Assembly: GCF_032118995.1 (NCBI RefSeq)
Contig: NC_092650.1
Coordinates: 4,960,001 to 5,024,000 of the forward strand
Length of the DNA: 64,000 nt
DNA from: Asterias amurensis
Taxonomy: Eukaryota; Echinodermata; Asteroidea; Forcipulatida; Asteriidae
Direction of reading: 5' to 3'
A program made the position numbers and the translations under genes. Of this stretch, positions 1-14,600 are shown in pieces. Each line of letters opens with the position of its first letter. Within the stretch, counting starts at the first letter, position 1. Below the pieces are notes generated by a model. The model made no database searches. It saw only the letters and a program-made list of their open reading frames with translations, and was not told the DNA's origin.

Positions 1-96
1 GTTCCATCCAAAGTTGCAGATGTACAGATGTTTTGTTTGCTTTGTAAAAAAAATGGTTTACTTGTTACACCAATGAACCATTCTACTGTCACTCAC

Positions 97-404
97 CCCA
101 TATCCCTGGAAGAATTGGGCAACCTCTTGCGGGGTAGCTCCACCATGCAGCCCCCTCAGTCGGATAATGGCATTATTGGCATGGGGGTGATGGTACAACT
201 GGCTGGTCGTTGGCGATACCGGGGGACTCGGGAAGTAATACAAGGGTTGCTGGATGTAGGTGTGCGTAGTCTGCTGGCGAGTCTGCTGATGAATGGTTGG
301 AAGAGCAGCGGTGGTAGGGATGAGGGAACCGGGAGCACTGGGAGAGTGGAGTTGTTGCTGGTAGGGGAACGGGGGAGTTGTTGGTGCTATTGCACTTGGT
401 ACTA
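97..404 (-). CDS. ESRP: ESRP exon 13 (linker and start of last RRM-like segment)
   Basis: Residues 569-671. A Pro/Gln/Thr-rich linker ([27 protein letters not shown]) precedes [20 protein letters not shown] and FQGYG. Acceptor GATTTTACAG, donor GTGAGT. At least one further exon lies beyond base 1. Confidence 0.9.
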
Positions 405-3400
405 CTGTAAAATCAAATTGAAAGGAAATTTATACAGTGGTTTTGAGCTGGAGAAAATAAGTTGAAATGTTACTCAAGTTGACTACAGGCTGCTTCCATA
501 ACGAGGGAACTATCTGAAACTAGTGCCAAAGGTGTACACTCAAACTAAAGACATGACAGTTTTTACAACTCTCACATCCTTTAGAAAAAAAGTGTTAGCA
601 AAGAAAGGGCTAAGCATTTAATGTGAAAGTCTTGTTTTAAGACAACTGAGCAAGAAAGTTTGATTGACTTTTTAATTATGCCATTCATAAGTTGTTATTC
701 TGGGATGGTTAAATTCTGCAAGGGAATGGGAAAACATGTCTTGGGGGCAATTCTAGCAACACAAGTGTCACAGTAATGCCATATTTTAGTCAGGAGCTTA
801 CAGCTTCCTATTATTTGGACAAAAAGTACTTTCTGTGCCTGGATTTAATCTTTGTTTGTGTCTCAGGCATTTTTGTTTCTGTTCCCAGACTACCTCACCA
901 AGACTTGAATATAAAAAAAGGGTTACACCCTATGTACCGACACCCCTCATGTATTTTCATAATCTTAACCCTGACCCTAGCGTGTAGATCATCAGGTTTT
1001 TTTTCTTCAGGGTTGTTGAAACATGAGGGTGTTGGAATATAGGGCAATCATCACAATAGATGGATTGCACATGACATCACTAACCACCATCTTGAATGTA
1101 TGACAATCCAAATGTACTAGTAAGTATGCTCTGCACAAGACTCTTAGCCAATGACAGACTTTCATGTATGCACGTTTCATCAAAGATGGCAGCCAAAGCC
1201 AGGGGTCTTTAACTTCAACAATCTTACCTTGCTGTGTCTGAATAGTTGCCTTATTTCTGGCTCCACTCATCAGGGCTAAGTTCATCTCATCTCCGGAGCA
1301 TTGGAAGACCTCAACATAACGCTCCCCCATGTACTTCCTATGGCACAGCTGGGCAGCTAGCAGAGCTTTCTCTGCAGCCATCATCTGGATGAAAGCTTCT
1401 CCTGTGGGATTGCCCTGGAAATACAAAACCAATCAAGATAAGTGTCCAACCAAAAACAACCAAATGTGTGCAAACATTCATTTATTCATTTTAGTTTACA
1501 CCAGTGATGACGAGTACCAGACATATTAAAGGAGTTTCTACTAGATATCTTTCTAGACAGTGCTGTTTCATTATTCTTACAGAGGTCATCAACCCAACAT
1601 TTTAACGTGCTCCATTTAGATTGCCAGTTTGGTACAAATCACTGGCATATAACTCGGGTGGGATTCAAACCCACAACCTCTGCAACTAAAAGGATTGGTG
1701 TTACATGTAAGTACTCACCTGCATGGTGTAAACCATGTGGACTCCATGCGGGCGAATGAATGATGCCGTCTCTCCCAAGAACCTCATGATGTCATCAATG
1801 GACGCCTTGAAGGGGAGTCCCCGCATCCTGATGCAGTCCCTCACCATGCCGCAGGTTATGAGTTGCTGGGGTACAAAGGAGGCGTGGTGCGGCTGTGGCA
1901 TGATGTGAGCTTGGGGTGGGTGGATGATATTGGGGACCATGACGTTGGTGGTTGGAGGACCCTCTGGCATGAGGGGCTCTGAGTGGAGACGGGAAAGAAC
2001 CTGAGGAAAGAGGAGGAGAAGGTTGAGCAAAATTCTTATGAAAGGCAGTTTTAAAACTTGAAGAGGGTGAAAATTAAGATGTATAGTTACAGAAAATGGC
2101 ACATTACTTTAATGCTTTTGATGTGAACCAAATGTTGTCAGCTTGCCTGATTAAAATTTTTGGAAGACTGATTGAAGTCCTTTGAGAGGTTCATCACTTC
2201 TTGTCAATTAAAGATTTTTTTATGACAATTCGATCAATCAACTATCGAAGAGTCATCAATCTTGCCCTTTCAAAAAACAAAAGAATACAGGCCTGTCACT
2301 TAAGGAAGAGTGAGATATGGAAATGTTCAACAATAATTTGTTGGCTGTTCTGGGACCTGGCCGTGGATAGTATTCACAATTCATCATTAACTTTGAAGAC
2401 ACCTAAATGGGTTTAAAACTTTTTTTTTTTGTACATTCAGTACTCAACTGAGCAGTAGGAAGTTTATTAGTCATACCTGCTGTACTTCAGCTGTTGTACT
2501 GCGGAAGATCTCAATGTATCTATTCTTCAGGTAATCCTTGTGTTTCTCCAGAGCCTTATTGGCTGCCTCCTCAGTGGCAAAGAGAACGAAGGCATCGCCA
2601 GTCATCTTCCCGTTCCGCTGTTTCACAAACAGTATCCCTTCTTCACCACTAGAGACAGGAATGGCTGGCCCAAAGAAGTCCACCTGCAGATAAAAACAAT
2701 AAGTTCTCATGACTTAAAGGCAGTGGACACTATTGGTAATTACTCAAATAATTATGAGCATAAAACCTTACTTGGTAACAAGTATTGGCGAGCTGGTTGA
2801 TAATTTAAAACATTTTGAGAAATGGCTTCCTCTGAAGTAATGAAGTTTTCGAGAAAGAAGTAGTTTACCATGAATTTGATTTTGAGACCTCAGATCTCGA
2901 AAGCAAGCATCTGAAAGCACACAACTTCGTGTGACATGTGTGGTTTTTTGTTTCATGATTATCTCGCAACTTCAACAACCAATTGAGCTCAATTTTTCAC
3001 AGGTTTGTTATTTTATGCATATGTTGATATACACCAAGTGGTCTTTGACAACTACCAATAGTGTCCAGTGTCTTTAATCCTCTCAAAACATTCTCTGTAG
3101 TTTTGGATTAGAAAAAGCAACCAGTTGTCTCAATTTTTCACCCTGTTGCTTTGATGAGAATTTCGTCTAGTGCAATGTATCTGGTAGTTTTGAGCCAATG
3201 TTATGCATTCAAAAACATCTGATGACATTTTAAAATCGGCAGCTCTTGTGACTTTTTCAGACTTTTCGAAAAGGGATTTTTTTTTCTTTTACAGAGTATG
3301 AGCTTCTAAGATCAAGGTGATAAAAAGTGCCTCATACCAGAACCAGGGTTTCCTTTTACCATACAATTCTAAAGCTCAAAAGAAAAATGTCTCCATGTTA

Positions 3401-6400
3401 CTGTAAACCTTTTTACCAGTTGAACCAGTCAATGTTTAGGGAATTTTTTAAAGGGGGTGATTTTTGGATGGCGGGATGGATTAAAGCCATTGGACCCTTT
3501 CGGTACAGAACAAAAAATAAAAGTTCACATATTTACAAATAACTTACAGGGTTTACAGAAGGTAGTGGTGAAAGACTTCTCTTGAAATATTATCCCATGA
3601 AATGCTTTACTTTTTGAGAAAACAGTAAAACAATATAAATTCTCGATAGCGAGAATAACGGATTTATTTTAAACACATGTCATGACACGGTGAAACGCGC
3701 GGATGCAAGGGTGGGTTTTCCCGTTATCTTCTCCCGACTCCGATGACCGATTGAGCCTAAATTTTCACAGGTTTGGTATTTGATATATAAGTTGTGATAC
3801 ACGAAGTGTGGGCCTTGAGACTGTTTACCGAAAGGGTCCAATGGCTTTAAATAATGTTTAATATGAGATTATTTTTAAAAAAATTGCAGAGAAAGATAAT
3901 GTGCAAGAGGACCTGCACTTATCCACGCCCCGGGTGGAAATCTATCCACCAGCAAACGAAAAAACCCGCTGCACCTTTCCACATGTTAGCCAAAATACAC
4001 CTTAAATGGATATGGACATGACCAGTCTTAATTGCCAACAGTGAAAAGTGGCTACAAAAAAGGTATAGCACTAAGGCCAAGATGGTAGGGTGCGTCACCT
4101 CCATGAGCCTGAAGTCCCTATAGGGGTCGAGTTTGAAACCTAGCCACCTGTAAATGCAAGTGTTTTGATTCTAGAGAGCATGTTGTCTCGATCTTAAAAA
4201 ACACTGTTCATTTCAAGGTAACACACCACAGGGGAAAATGGGTAAGTTGTAACTTATTTTGCGTTGAACAAAAGGAAATATGTGGTTTATATATTTATAA
4301 AAGGAAATGTTATTAGAGTGACATTTGAACCTATGACCTCCAGATTAATGTGCCAGTGATATACCATTTTATCAATTTTGTCTCTGTTTTACCCAAAATT
4401 GATCATTGTTGGTAGGAAGATAATGTATCTTCATCCTCTGCTATCTAGTATACACACCATGCAAACATAATGAGAGAATTTCATAAAATCAGACAAAACC
4501 AACAAATATTTTGTGTTGTTTCCAGCTGCAAGTTTATATCAAACTTTAGACCGCAGCAATCAAAATAAGCCAGGTGATTTGTCAGGTCTTCAAATGCTAT
4601 TTTGAATCGTTGGCAAAGTTACAGTTTTAGAGGATCAGTACCGATATGAATTTTATAATCAGTAAGCCAATCAACTTGAAACCAAATATAGTGACTGTCC
4701 TGTGATATGTACCCAAATGAAAAACTGGAAATATTCCAACAGCAAGTCACTTTACCCTCACAGAGTTTACCTTAACCTTTCAGAAAGACGGCCTAGACCC
4801 TTCCAAGAACACAAGTCCCAAGCCCTACACCCTCTAGTCACCCAAAATAAAACACTTGAACACCAAAAGGAGATAATTTTGTCAGGGAACTTACATCAAC
4901 TTAAAACATTCATTCATTTTGTTTTGTTCTTCAAAACACAAGTTTTGCATCAGTGCCAAGTGAGCCCTGTAGAACACAGTTGTTTAATCAGGGTGAGTAT
5001 TCATAAAACGAAACAAATTATAAACTGACTTTAATAAATTATATGCCTACTGCAGATTTTGTAGATGGTTTCAAACTTAGTTTTTACAGTTAAGGCAGGA
5101 GCAGCTGAGGTTTCTTGACTTTAATTCCACTTCTGAAGTGCAAAATATATGACGACAATATAGCAGAGAACCTAGTGAATATATTTGTTGAGGCTTAGAA
5201 AAAAATACCTGGAGAAGGAGGGCTTCAAGTTAAAAACTGAAAATAACATACCCAAGCCCGACTGTAATTTTCTTTTCATTTGTTATCCCAAAAAGGATTT
5301 TATTCATTAAATGAACACTGTGACTAGTATCTTGCCTTCTCAACAGCTTGCAATAATCTGGACTATTCTTTTTTCTTCTTTTTCGTAAACAAAATATATG
5401 AAAACGGTGAAAATTGAAATTGAAAAAAGTAAATTTTGATTTAGGGGGATATTCAAATTAAGATATGTTAATACACAACACAGGTATAACTTACAACTTC
5501 TTTTGCAGAGGCAGTAAATGGCAATCCCCTCATGCGAACAATGATGTGCCCATCATCCCTGGATAAGAACATGGCAGCATCGCGAGAGGTCCCTGAAAAC
5601 AGATAACATTCTTATTAATGACAAAGATATTCTGAATCTTCAACATACTCTTTCATTTCAGTTTATTTAATTTAATTTATTCTGGCTGTGAAGCAAAGGA
5701 CTCTGAGGGAAAAGTAACCTAATCACTGTAGTAGCCAAGAACCAAACAAATTTTCAGTTTTAGATGTGGCAGGAAAACCCCCAGAAGAATTATTCCATGC
5801 AAAAACATTATGTAGTAAGGTGTAAGTACTTAAACCATGTAGTGATGACGAGATTCAAACCACGGTCCTAGAGGTGGAAAGTGGGGAAAGATACCACAGT
5901 AAACGCCAACCTGACTGCCCTATTTCGCAGAATACTTTGGAACAAGTATATATATAACTTTCAGTTAAAGGCAGTGGACACTATTGGTAATTACTCAAAA
6001 TAATTGTTAGCATAAAACCTTCTTTGATTACGAGTAATGGGGAGAGGTTGATGGTATAAAACATTGTGAGAAACAGCTTCCTCTGAAGTGACGTAGTTTT
6101 CGAAAACCAAGTAATTTTCCACGAATTTGATTTTGGGACCTCAAGTTTAGAATTTGAGGTCTCGAAATCAAGCATCAGAAAGCACACAACTTCGTGTGAC
6201 AAGGGTGTTTTTTCTTTCATTATTATCTTGCAAATTCGACAGCCGATTGAGCTCAAATTTTTACAGGTTTGTTATTTTATGCATATGTTCAGATACACCA
6301 ACTGTGAAGGCTAGTCTTTGACAATTACCAATAGTGTCCACTGCCTTTAAGCAAATTAATTTTGTAGTAACTTAGAAGGGGGTTAGTACACTTGTTACAA

Positions 6401-9400
6401 TTGTGTGAATGATTTAACCTTTACATCTGTATATTTTTGATAGAAATGTAAATCCATACCTGCTGCAACCTTGATAAATTCGTCACTTGTTCCCTTGAAA
6501 ACCTGAATAATATCAACAAACAAATAAATTTGTCATTACAAAACTTAAAATAAATACTTAGTTGTCAATATTGGTAATTCATAATGAGTGGAGAAAATTC
6601 TCAAAATATTTGTGTTTGTCTCCACAACCCTTCAAGTTTCAACATTCAATTAATATGATGTACAATTCAGACTTTTTAAACTGATAAAAATTGGGGAGGT
6701 AGTGCTTTCTACTCTACCGGCCAGGCTTCGGACTGGTGATACCCAAGTAAACATTCGTATGGACTGTAAAGGAGGGTAACCCTGTTTCAGCCCTAGGAGT
6801 AGGTGCAACCCACACCTTGAAGTGGCCTTCAGGCCTTGTGTGTCTGGCGACTTGCATAAAATTAAAATAAAAAATTATATAAATTAAGCTCATTGCTTTT
6901 CAACCTGACTGCATCTCTTAGAGTGTGATGTTTGTGTGTTGTGTTTGTTGTCTTGTAGTCGTTGAGATGGAACTATTTACAGGATGATGGAAACCTGCAG
7001 TCGTTAAAATTGTGCTTTTTCATAATAATAAAAAAGGCTGGTATGAATTCATCATGATGCAGATATTGTGCCAGTTTCAACCACTAGAGAACCGAGTGCA
7101 GTATTCCTGAGATGTTTTTCTTCTAGTTCTTGCTGGTACTATCGGCAGTATTTTTCCTGCATAACTAATAAACCATTGTATTTTATGCGACCATATGGTT
7201 TATCTGAATGGACTGCATATGCCACATGATGGCTTCAAACAGAGGTCACATTTTAATATGCATTTGGTTTTGCAATAGCATTTTTTTTTTGCTTTGCATG
7301 ATGCCTGCTTTTTTATTGGTAGCATAGCAGATGTTGTTATTAGCGAAAACCTTTCTTTTTAAAAATTGCCGATATTTGACTCTGTACCCTCAACATTAAC
7401 TATTTTCTCTCTTCAGACTTAAAGACAGTGGACACTATTGGTAACTGTAAAGGGTGTATTTCAACATTATGCATATTAATAACAAACCTGTGAAAATTTT
7501 AGCTCAACTGATCGTCAAGTTTGCGAGATAACTATGAAATAAAAAACACCCTTGTCACACCAAGTTGTGTGCTTTCAGATGCTTGATTTCGAGACCTCAA
7601 ATTCAAAAACTGAGGTCTCGAAATCAAATTCGTCGGAAAATTACTTCTTTCCCGAAAACTACGTCACTTCAGAGGGAGCCGTTTCTCACAATGTTTTATA
7701 CTAACAACCTTTACCCATTACTCGTTACCAAGTAAGGTTTTATATGCTAATAGTTATTTTGAGTATTTACCAATAGTGTCCACTGCTAAAGTGATCAAAG
7801 GTACACCAGTCGTTTTTATTTACATCTCACTATTCTATGTATTCTTTGTTGTAAATTATTTTGCCAAATGACACATCACTTTTTTTTTTATGCAACACAT
7901 GTGTTATAATACAACTTTATAGTGGCAATACCATGACAATTTTGTGCTATTTTGTCAGCAAGTGTACACCATATTTACATGAAAGTTTCACATGTGACTT
8001 TTAATTAGTCTTTCTTTATCATTTTGTCTTGAAATTAGCACTGCAAAAATCGAAGTATAACCCTTACTTTAAAGTAAACATGATCCTTGTTTTTAAGTGA
8101 TATCTATTTGAAAACGAAAAGGATTTTACAACTCTTGAATCATGTTTTTATTGGGGGTTTTCAACTGATAATGGGAAAAATAATAACATCGAGAAATAAA
8201 TAACTACATACCTCTACATATCGGTTGCCCAAGTTATGCCTGTGTCTCTGCAAGGCCATGTCTCTATGTTGGGATGATACAAAGTGCACCATGACCTCGC
8301 CATTCCTCCTGCCATAGTGGTTTAAACACAATGCTACTCCACCCCTAAAATCACCACCAGACCAACACAAACTTGTTTATTGACAAATTAATAATAATTA
8401 TACACAATCACCAAATATTTTGTTGAGGGAAATAATGGCCTTGATGTCATGAAAAACTACAAGACTGTTTACTTCTCGTGAAAATGGGCCCAGGGAGCAG
8501 AGACTCTGTTTTGTAGTTATTCGAAGTAATACAAAAAACATGCAAGATATCGAGAGCTTACTTTAAAAAAAAAAATCATTATTTTACTAGGTTTCATTTT
8601 TGAGAATTTTGCGATAATTTCTACCTCAAAAATAGCAAATCTTTTCATGAATCAAATTTCTGAATTTCTAAGCAGAGTCTCTGCTCCCTGAACCCCCACG
8701 AGAAGTAAACAAGTTAACGTTGTAAAAGAAAATTAACGTTATTCAAAACTTTTCTCGAAAACATATTTCCTGTTTATGAGGACTTATGATTACATTTTCT
8801 CGATGAGAACAGAAATGCTTTTTGTTGAATTTCAACAAACGTCAATATCTCAAATGAAGAAAAAAAAACACCGAAAAGACACCCGAAAAATTGGTAGGTG
8901 TGAAGTTTGTTTTAACACACCTTTTATTACACAAATAAATTTCAGTTTTGGTTTGTAAAACTTCAGAAGCAGAAAATAGTTTCACACGGCAAAATGTTCG
9001 TCATGATATGCCACGTTTTTCTATCAACAGACGAGAGTCTTTTCTATCAACAGACGAGAGTCATCTGCACTTTTTTCTCCTTTCTCAGTGTTTTGCAACA
9101 GTAGTTTATTATAGTTCGTGTTAAACTCTCCGTGACTCGCATGAGCGATTCAGCCCTCGCCCACACATAACAATCTGGGCAGAACCACTATTAAATGAGA
9201 ATGATCCCTGATAAATGACTATTGGTATTGATGAACTTTGTTTACCGGTTATGAGCATGATCCAACCTTAGTGGATTTAAGTGGTGATATTTTTTTCGGC
9301 AGCCATTTTGTTTTGTTTTTTTCTTGCACAACAAAATAAGGTTTGCAAATTTTACAAAAATAAGTAAGGGACATCGGTCATAAAATGATTGATGGCAGCT

Positions 9401-11581
9401 TTGGCTGTTTTGCTTTTCCAGTTTGGCTTTAAGTGTATGTGCTTTGCTGAATGCCTTTATTTTGTGGTATATTTATATTGGTGTGATATTCGATAAAGAA
9501 TGGACCCTATATAACAGTGGTGGCTGTTGGTTATTAATACTGTAGAATTGTCTTGCATTTATAATTGATTGTGTATTATGAGGACTTTTTTATTTCCATT
9601 TTAATGCCATAGGTCAACCCTCATTCCAATTTATTCCAAAGGGCAACCCATTTTTCCAATGATTGAAATGTCAAAGTTTTTCAACCGGTGTATTTTTACA
9701 GACATGAAATTCCTGGACCGGAGAGGTGTTGCTTTGTTACAATGTATGAAATCGTTCAAATTCTATGAAATCAGGATTGAGTAAACATTGGTCGAATTAA
9801 ATCATTACATTTTCTTATAAAGGGAAGGTACACGTTTGGTAATTACTCAACACAAATATTAACTACAAAAATCTGACTTAGTAACGAGCATTGAAGAGCT
9901 GTTGATATAGCATAAAACAATGTAAGAAACGGCTCTCTGTGGAATTGCGTAGTTTTTGAAAAAGAATATATTTCTCACTAATAATAATAAAACAAAGTTC
10001 TTATAAAGCGCACATATCCTAGACTCTAGATCAAGGCGCTGAAATAATAAAAGGCTTCTAGCTAGAAGTCTTTTATTTCTATCTGAACGCACACCAATTC
10101 CTCCAACAAGGGTGTTTTTCTCTCATCATTTTCTCGCACTTTTGATGACCAATTCAGCAAAAAAATCACAGGCTTGTTCTTTTATGCTTATGTTGGGATA
10201 CACCAAGTGACGAGACTTGTCTTTGACAAACACCAAACGTGTAATTTCAAGCAAGAAATTATCAACAAATTTCCAGTTAAAATGTCCAGTAAATCTATTA
10301 AGAAGAGCTTCGTCCTGGTTGAAATTAATTGACATTTATGTTGCGATTATAATTACGACTGTTGATGTAATATAACGAAATATGATACATCTATAAAGGT
10401 TAGCTTTATGGGACACGTGCAATATTACATGGGACAACTAAACTTTCATCCACCCCACAGCTGTCGACTGCGTGTTTCGATAACCGTCCAGTAAATTATC
10501 AGTGGTCATTGTTACCGAGGCATTATATATTTTATTTTCTACAATTTAATAAATGCAATAATTGTATCAAAAGTTGATGGGGAAAATTTACGAGCATTTA
10601 ATTAAAATGTTGAAACTAACGAACTCTACGGCAAAAAGTCAGTAGTAGCATCAGGTCGATTTCTACACCAATTTTAACTCTTTTTAGGTGAAACATATTG
10701 CCTTATTTGGACTACTATGGCTTCAAAACGCGTTTGAAATATTTTTTTATTAAATAAATACGGTTGGAAAGATGTTGTAAAAATGAGTAGATATAATATT
10801 ATGATCCTCACAAATTACAGGAAAAATCAATTTGGTTCTATTCAGTATAGAAAATGTGCATCAAATCCGGACGTTTGTTTAAGCAATTTCAGTTAGTTTC
10901 ACTTCGGTGAATTACACCAACAAATAAAGAGCATGATTATTAAAAGTTGCTGATAGGTAGCTTGATATATAATTGTTTGACTTACTTTGCAATATTAAGA
11001 CCCTTGAAGAACCGGAAGACATCCCTGTCTGATGCTTGCCACGGTAGACCTCTAGCTTTGACTACCGAGTTGTCTGGAACAGTCTCTGTTTTATCACTAC
11101 GATAAATCAAATTGGTGACAAGTGTAGATTAGTTCATTAATTTGTATTCAATCAAAAGATGTTTTTGAGAAAATTGCATTCCGGAAGTGTTTAACTTCCA
11201 ATCAGTTAAATTGATTTCTTGTAAAATTAAACTCCGGAATTTTCCTGACCTCGATATCTAATCAATATCGATTGATTTTTGTGTGAGTTTAAAACCCGGA
11301 AGTGTTACCTCTTGACATTGATAACTAAATCAATGTAATCGATTCATTCAAAACCATATCGACACCTTGTCAATGCATTGATTGAAAATTTTATCTGTTC
11401 TATAATAATCTATGAATCGTTACATAATTAACATGTTTATCTAACTCGATATACAAACCCCGTTTACCTTTGAATAATAGGAATGTTTCTACACCACAAC
11501 TTTCCCTTTCCCCGATTCTCAACCCCCCCCCCAAAAAAAAAAAAAATAAATAAATAAATAAATAAAAATAAAAATAAAAAA

Positions 11582-11612
<31 letters not shown>

Positions 11613-14600
11613 ATTGGCCAACAGTGTGACCTGATTGATTATAATGACTATTGGTAAAAGATCATGTAACTGAATTGTAAAATATTCCATACCAAAATGT
11701 ACCATAGCTCAGAAACAATGACACTTATGGTGGCAAAGTATGCTGAAAATGTAAAAGATTTGTCTTTCCTGTAATACCTTTTTTTTTTTATAAATACACA
11801 ATTAATTTGTTGTTATCACTGATAGCATTATTGTTATTATTATTATAAATTATGAAGAATGATTAACGTTCACGTCCTGAACAACGTATCATTTTTCACT
11901 GATGTTTCACACGGTATGGATGAGCATCACACCTTGGTAATCTAAACCGGACCATCACAAGTCCTTGTTATTATTTATCATTAGCATTAGTCATTTCTCA
12001 AGTTCTTCCCCCACAATAATTAAAATAGAACTTACAAGGTACCGGGCTCGTATTTCCTACGGACTTGATCGGGATTCGTAAACCTATGTCCTGTAAAATA
12101 TAATAAAAGAGAAACAGAAAACCAAAAAACGAAATGGTAAATATGGATAGATAAGTATGGAAATTTTGTTTATTCTCTTATCACAGTGCGACATCGCAGT
12201 AGTTTTTTTACGCAGATATTTGCACGTGTAAAAATATATTGGCATTGAATTTTTGTTGTGTCCATATCGATTGCTATATTTGCCACGTGTTGCGCTATCA
12301 ACACATGGGAATCCTCCATATGGTGAAGAGAAATTCAATCTCGCTACTTCATATTATGCAGAATTACATATTCCATCGGTCATTAAAGGGGGAGAATACA
12401 TAATTTGCTTGTTGGAAGATAAATTCATTTATCTTCTTTTAGATATTTGTTTTGCATGCAGCATCAGAGTCCAGCTTTCTCACCAGAAGCCGATTAGGGC
12501 ATACTGATCGAAACGTCGAGCTGAAATGAGTTTAGAACCACCCCAACTCATTTAAAGATTACATTACCGCAAACCTTTCCACATTGTATTTCCACCATAC
12601 ACAGTTTCAAATCCTACTTTTTATCTTCTTTTAGTTTTCGAAACACACTACACAAACAACATGTGTGGTATCAACAAACTACAGTTTGTTATGTTGTACA
12701 GTTGTTATGTTATCCCAGGGAATTTGTGTACGTTTATACTGGTGTATATCTTGATTGGAACAACCGAGCAAAGCTATTTCTCAACTGTTGACTGCATCTG
12801 TTTTTACATGGAGCTAAACACATGTGTACTGGTTGCACTTGAGCTTTTATAACTAGAGATAGTGAAACAAATATTGTTCTCGGTAATTTCTATGTACTAT
12901 TAATTGTATTTTTATCCAAGCAATTAAATTACTAATGTATAAACTTCTGTCCGTTTTACTTCTTGTTTATCGGTGAATATTTTTCCGCATGGAGGCTTCA
13001 CTTGTCGCCAGAAGCGAGTACACCTATTGTCATTTAATGGTGAATAAATTACCGATTACTAAACTGAATGTTAATTATTCAAAGATTTTGCCAATAAAGG
13101 CCATATGTCGTCGTGTTTGTTTTGTTTGGAGGGTGTTGTGCAGAGTTCAGAATAATATTATTCCGTCCAAAGGCATTATGCTGTGTGAGAGAAAACTTGC
13201 AACGTGTACAGACAGACGAAGAAGTGTTGTATACCTCCCCCCCACATACTATAGACCAATCTTGCAGCTTGACAAAATGCCTTCTCATGAAGACAGAGCA
13301 TCGAAACGTCGAATTGTTACACAACCGGTTCTTTTCAGAACCGAAACTTAGAATGGAGATTGTATGTACACGCACGTGTTACCAGCTCAAATCTGACTAA
13401 GCATTTCTTTCTTCAATTTATTACTAAACTTGCTTCATGTCAGGGCAAAATTTGATGGAGATGTTGAGTAGTTAAAATTAGCTAAGCATATAAAAGTCCC
13501 GCTGAGCAGAAATCCGTTACCAGGCCCAAAACATGCAATTGTCCCATACTTCGCTCACATGGTTCCATATTTATTTTGGGTAAGCGGATACATTTATGAG
13601 TACATCTGCTCAACTTCTTTACAGAACTTTGGCCCAATTCCTATATATCACGGTAAATTTCATGGAAGATAAATTTCCATTCACAGAAAACTTCTTATAT
13701 AAGCATAACAAAACACTCCCGTCTACCCCCAGAGGCACAAACAGCTGTGTTACATAAGAAGATTGGCCACAGCATTGTTTGGTATTGGAGGCATAACTGC
13801 AATGGCTGGTATTGGAGGCATTATACTGCATTGGCTTTACCTTTCACAATAGCCTACTTTTCTACAGCTTTTATAGCAGTTTAATTCGTTTGTTCATTGG
13901 AGATGAATTACAGAACAGGAGTTATTAACGATAGAATCAACAGGGACAAAATATGATGAGAAACTTGGATTTCCAGAGAGAGGATTTCCTCAGAGGAGGG
14001 GACTTCTTGCTTCACCCATGGAGGAAGTAAGAGAAGTAGCTCGAACGACCCGCAAAACCGCAGAGTAACAAAAGAATACCCTGACAATGCCCCTGTCTGA
14101 CCAGTGGAAAAAGATAGGAGACCTCCAGCTGGACGGCCGATTAACGAGCAGGGTTAGATCTCTTTGTTCAGAAGGTGCGGTACCCCCAGTGTGCACCGTT
14201 GCCTTCGTGTAAAGTTGAATTATTGGAGACAAGAATTGTGAATATACACGTTTTCATTTACCGGTGTGGTGTTTCACGGAAATATCATGGCATATTTTTA
14301 CATTTTTTGTGACTTTCCTGTCACTAGCGGTGGTTCAAAACTTGAGTAGTAGCACACGAGGGTGGTTGGTATTCAATTGTGTTTTTCGATTTGGTGAGCA
14401 AAAGTATGCACAATTTTTATCAGGTCTCAAAAAAGTTTTTTTTCCGTACAATATCCATACGACACCATAGTTGAGTGAAGAACCAAGTGCGCACGCGCAA
14501 ACTCACATACTCGCCCATTGTTTGTATAAGGTATGTGGATGATTACGAGGTGTTGTTAAACGACCGCGGTACCACGGGTTCGACTTTTGAAGTCCCTTCG

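Noticed and set aside
28..465. 145-codon open frame on the plus strand
   Set aside because: It is the antisense of ESRP exon 13, whose minus-strand translation shows a clear ESRP segment with proper splice sites.
12989..13400. Overlapping open frames of 90-120 codons as a gene within ESRP intron 4
   Set aside because: Three frames are open at once on both strands with no recognisable domain, typical of chance in this stretch.
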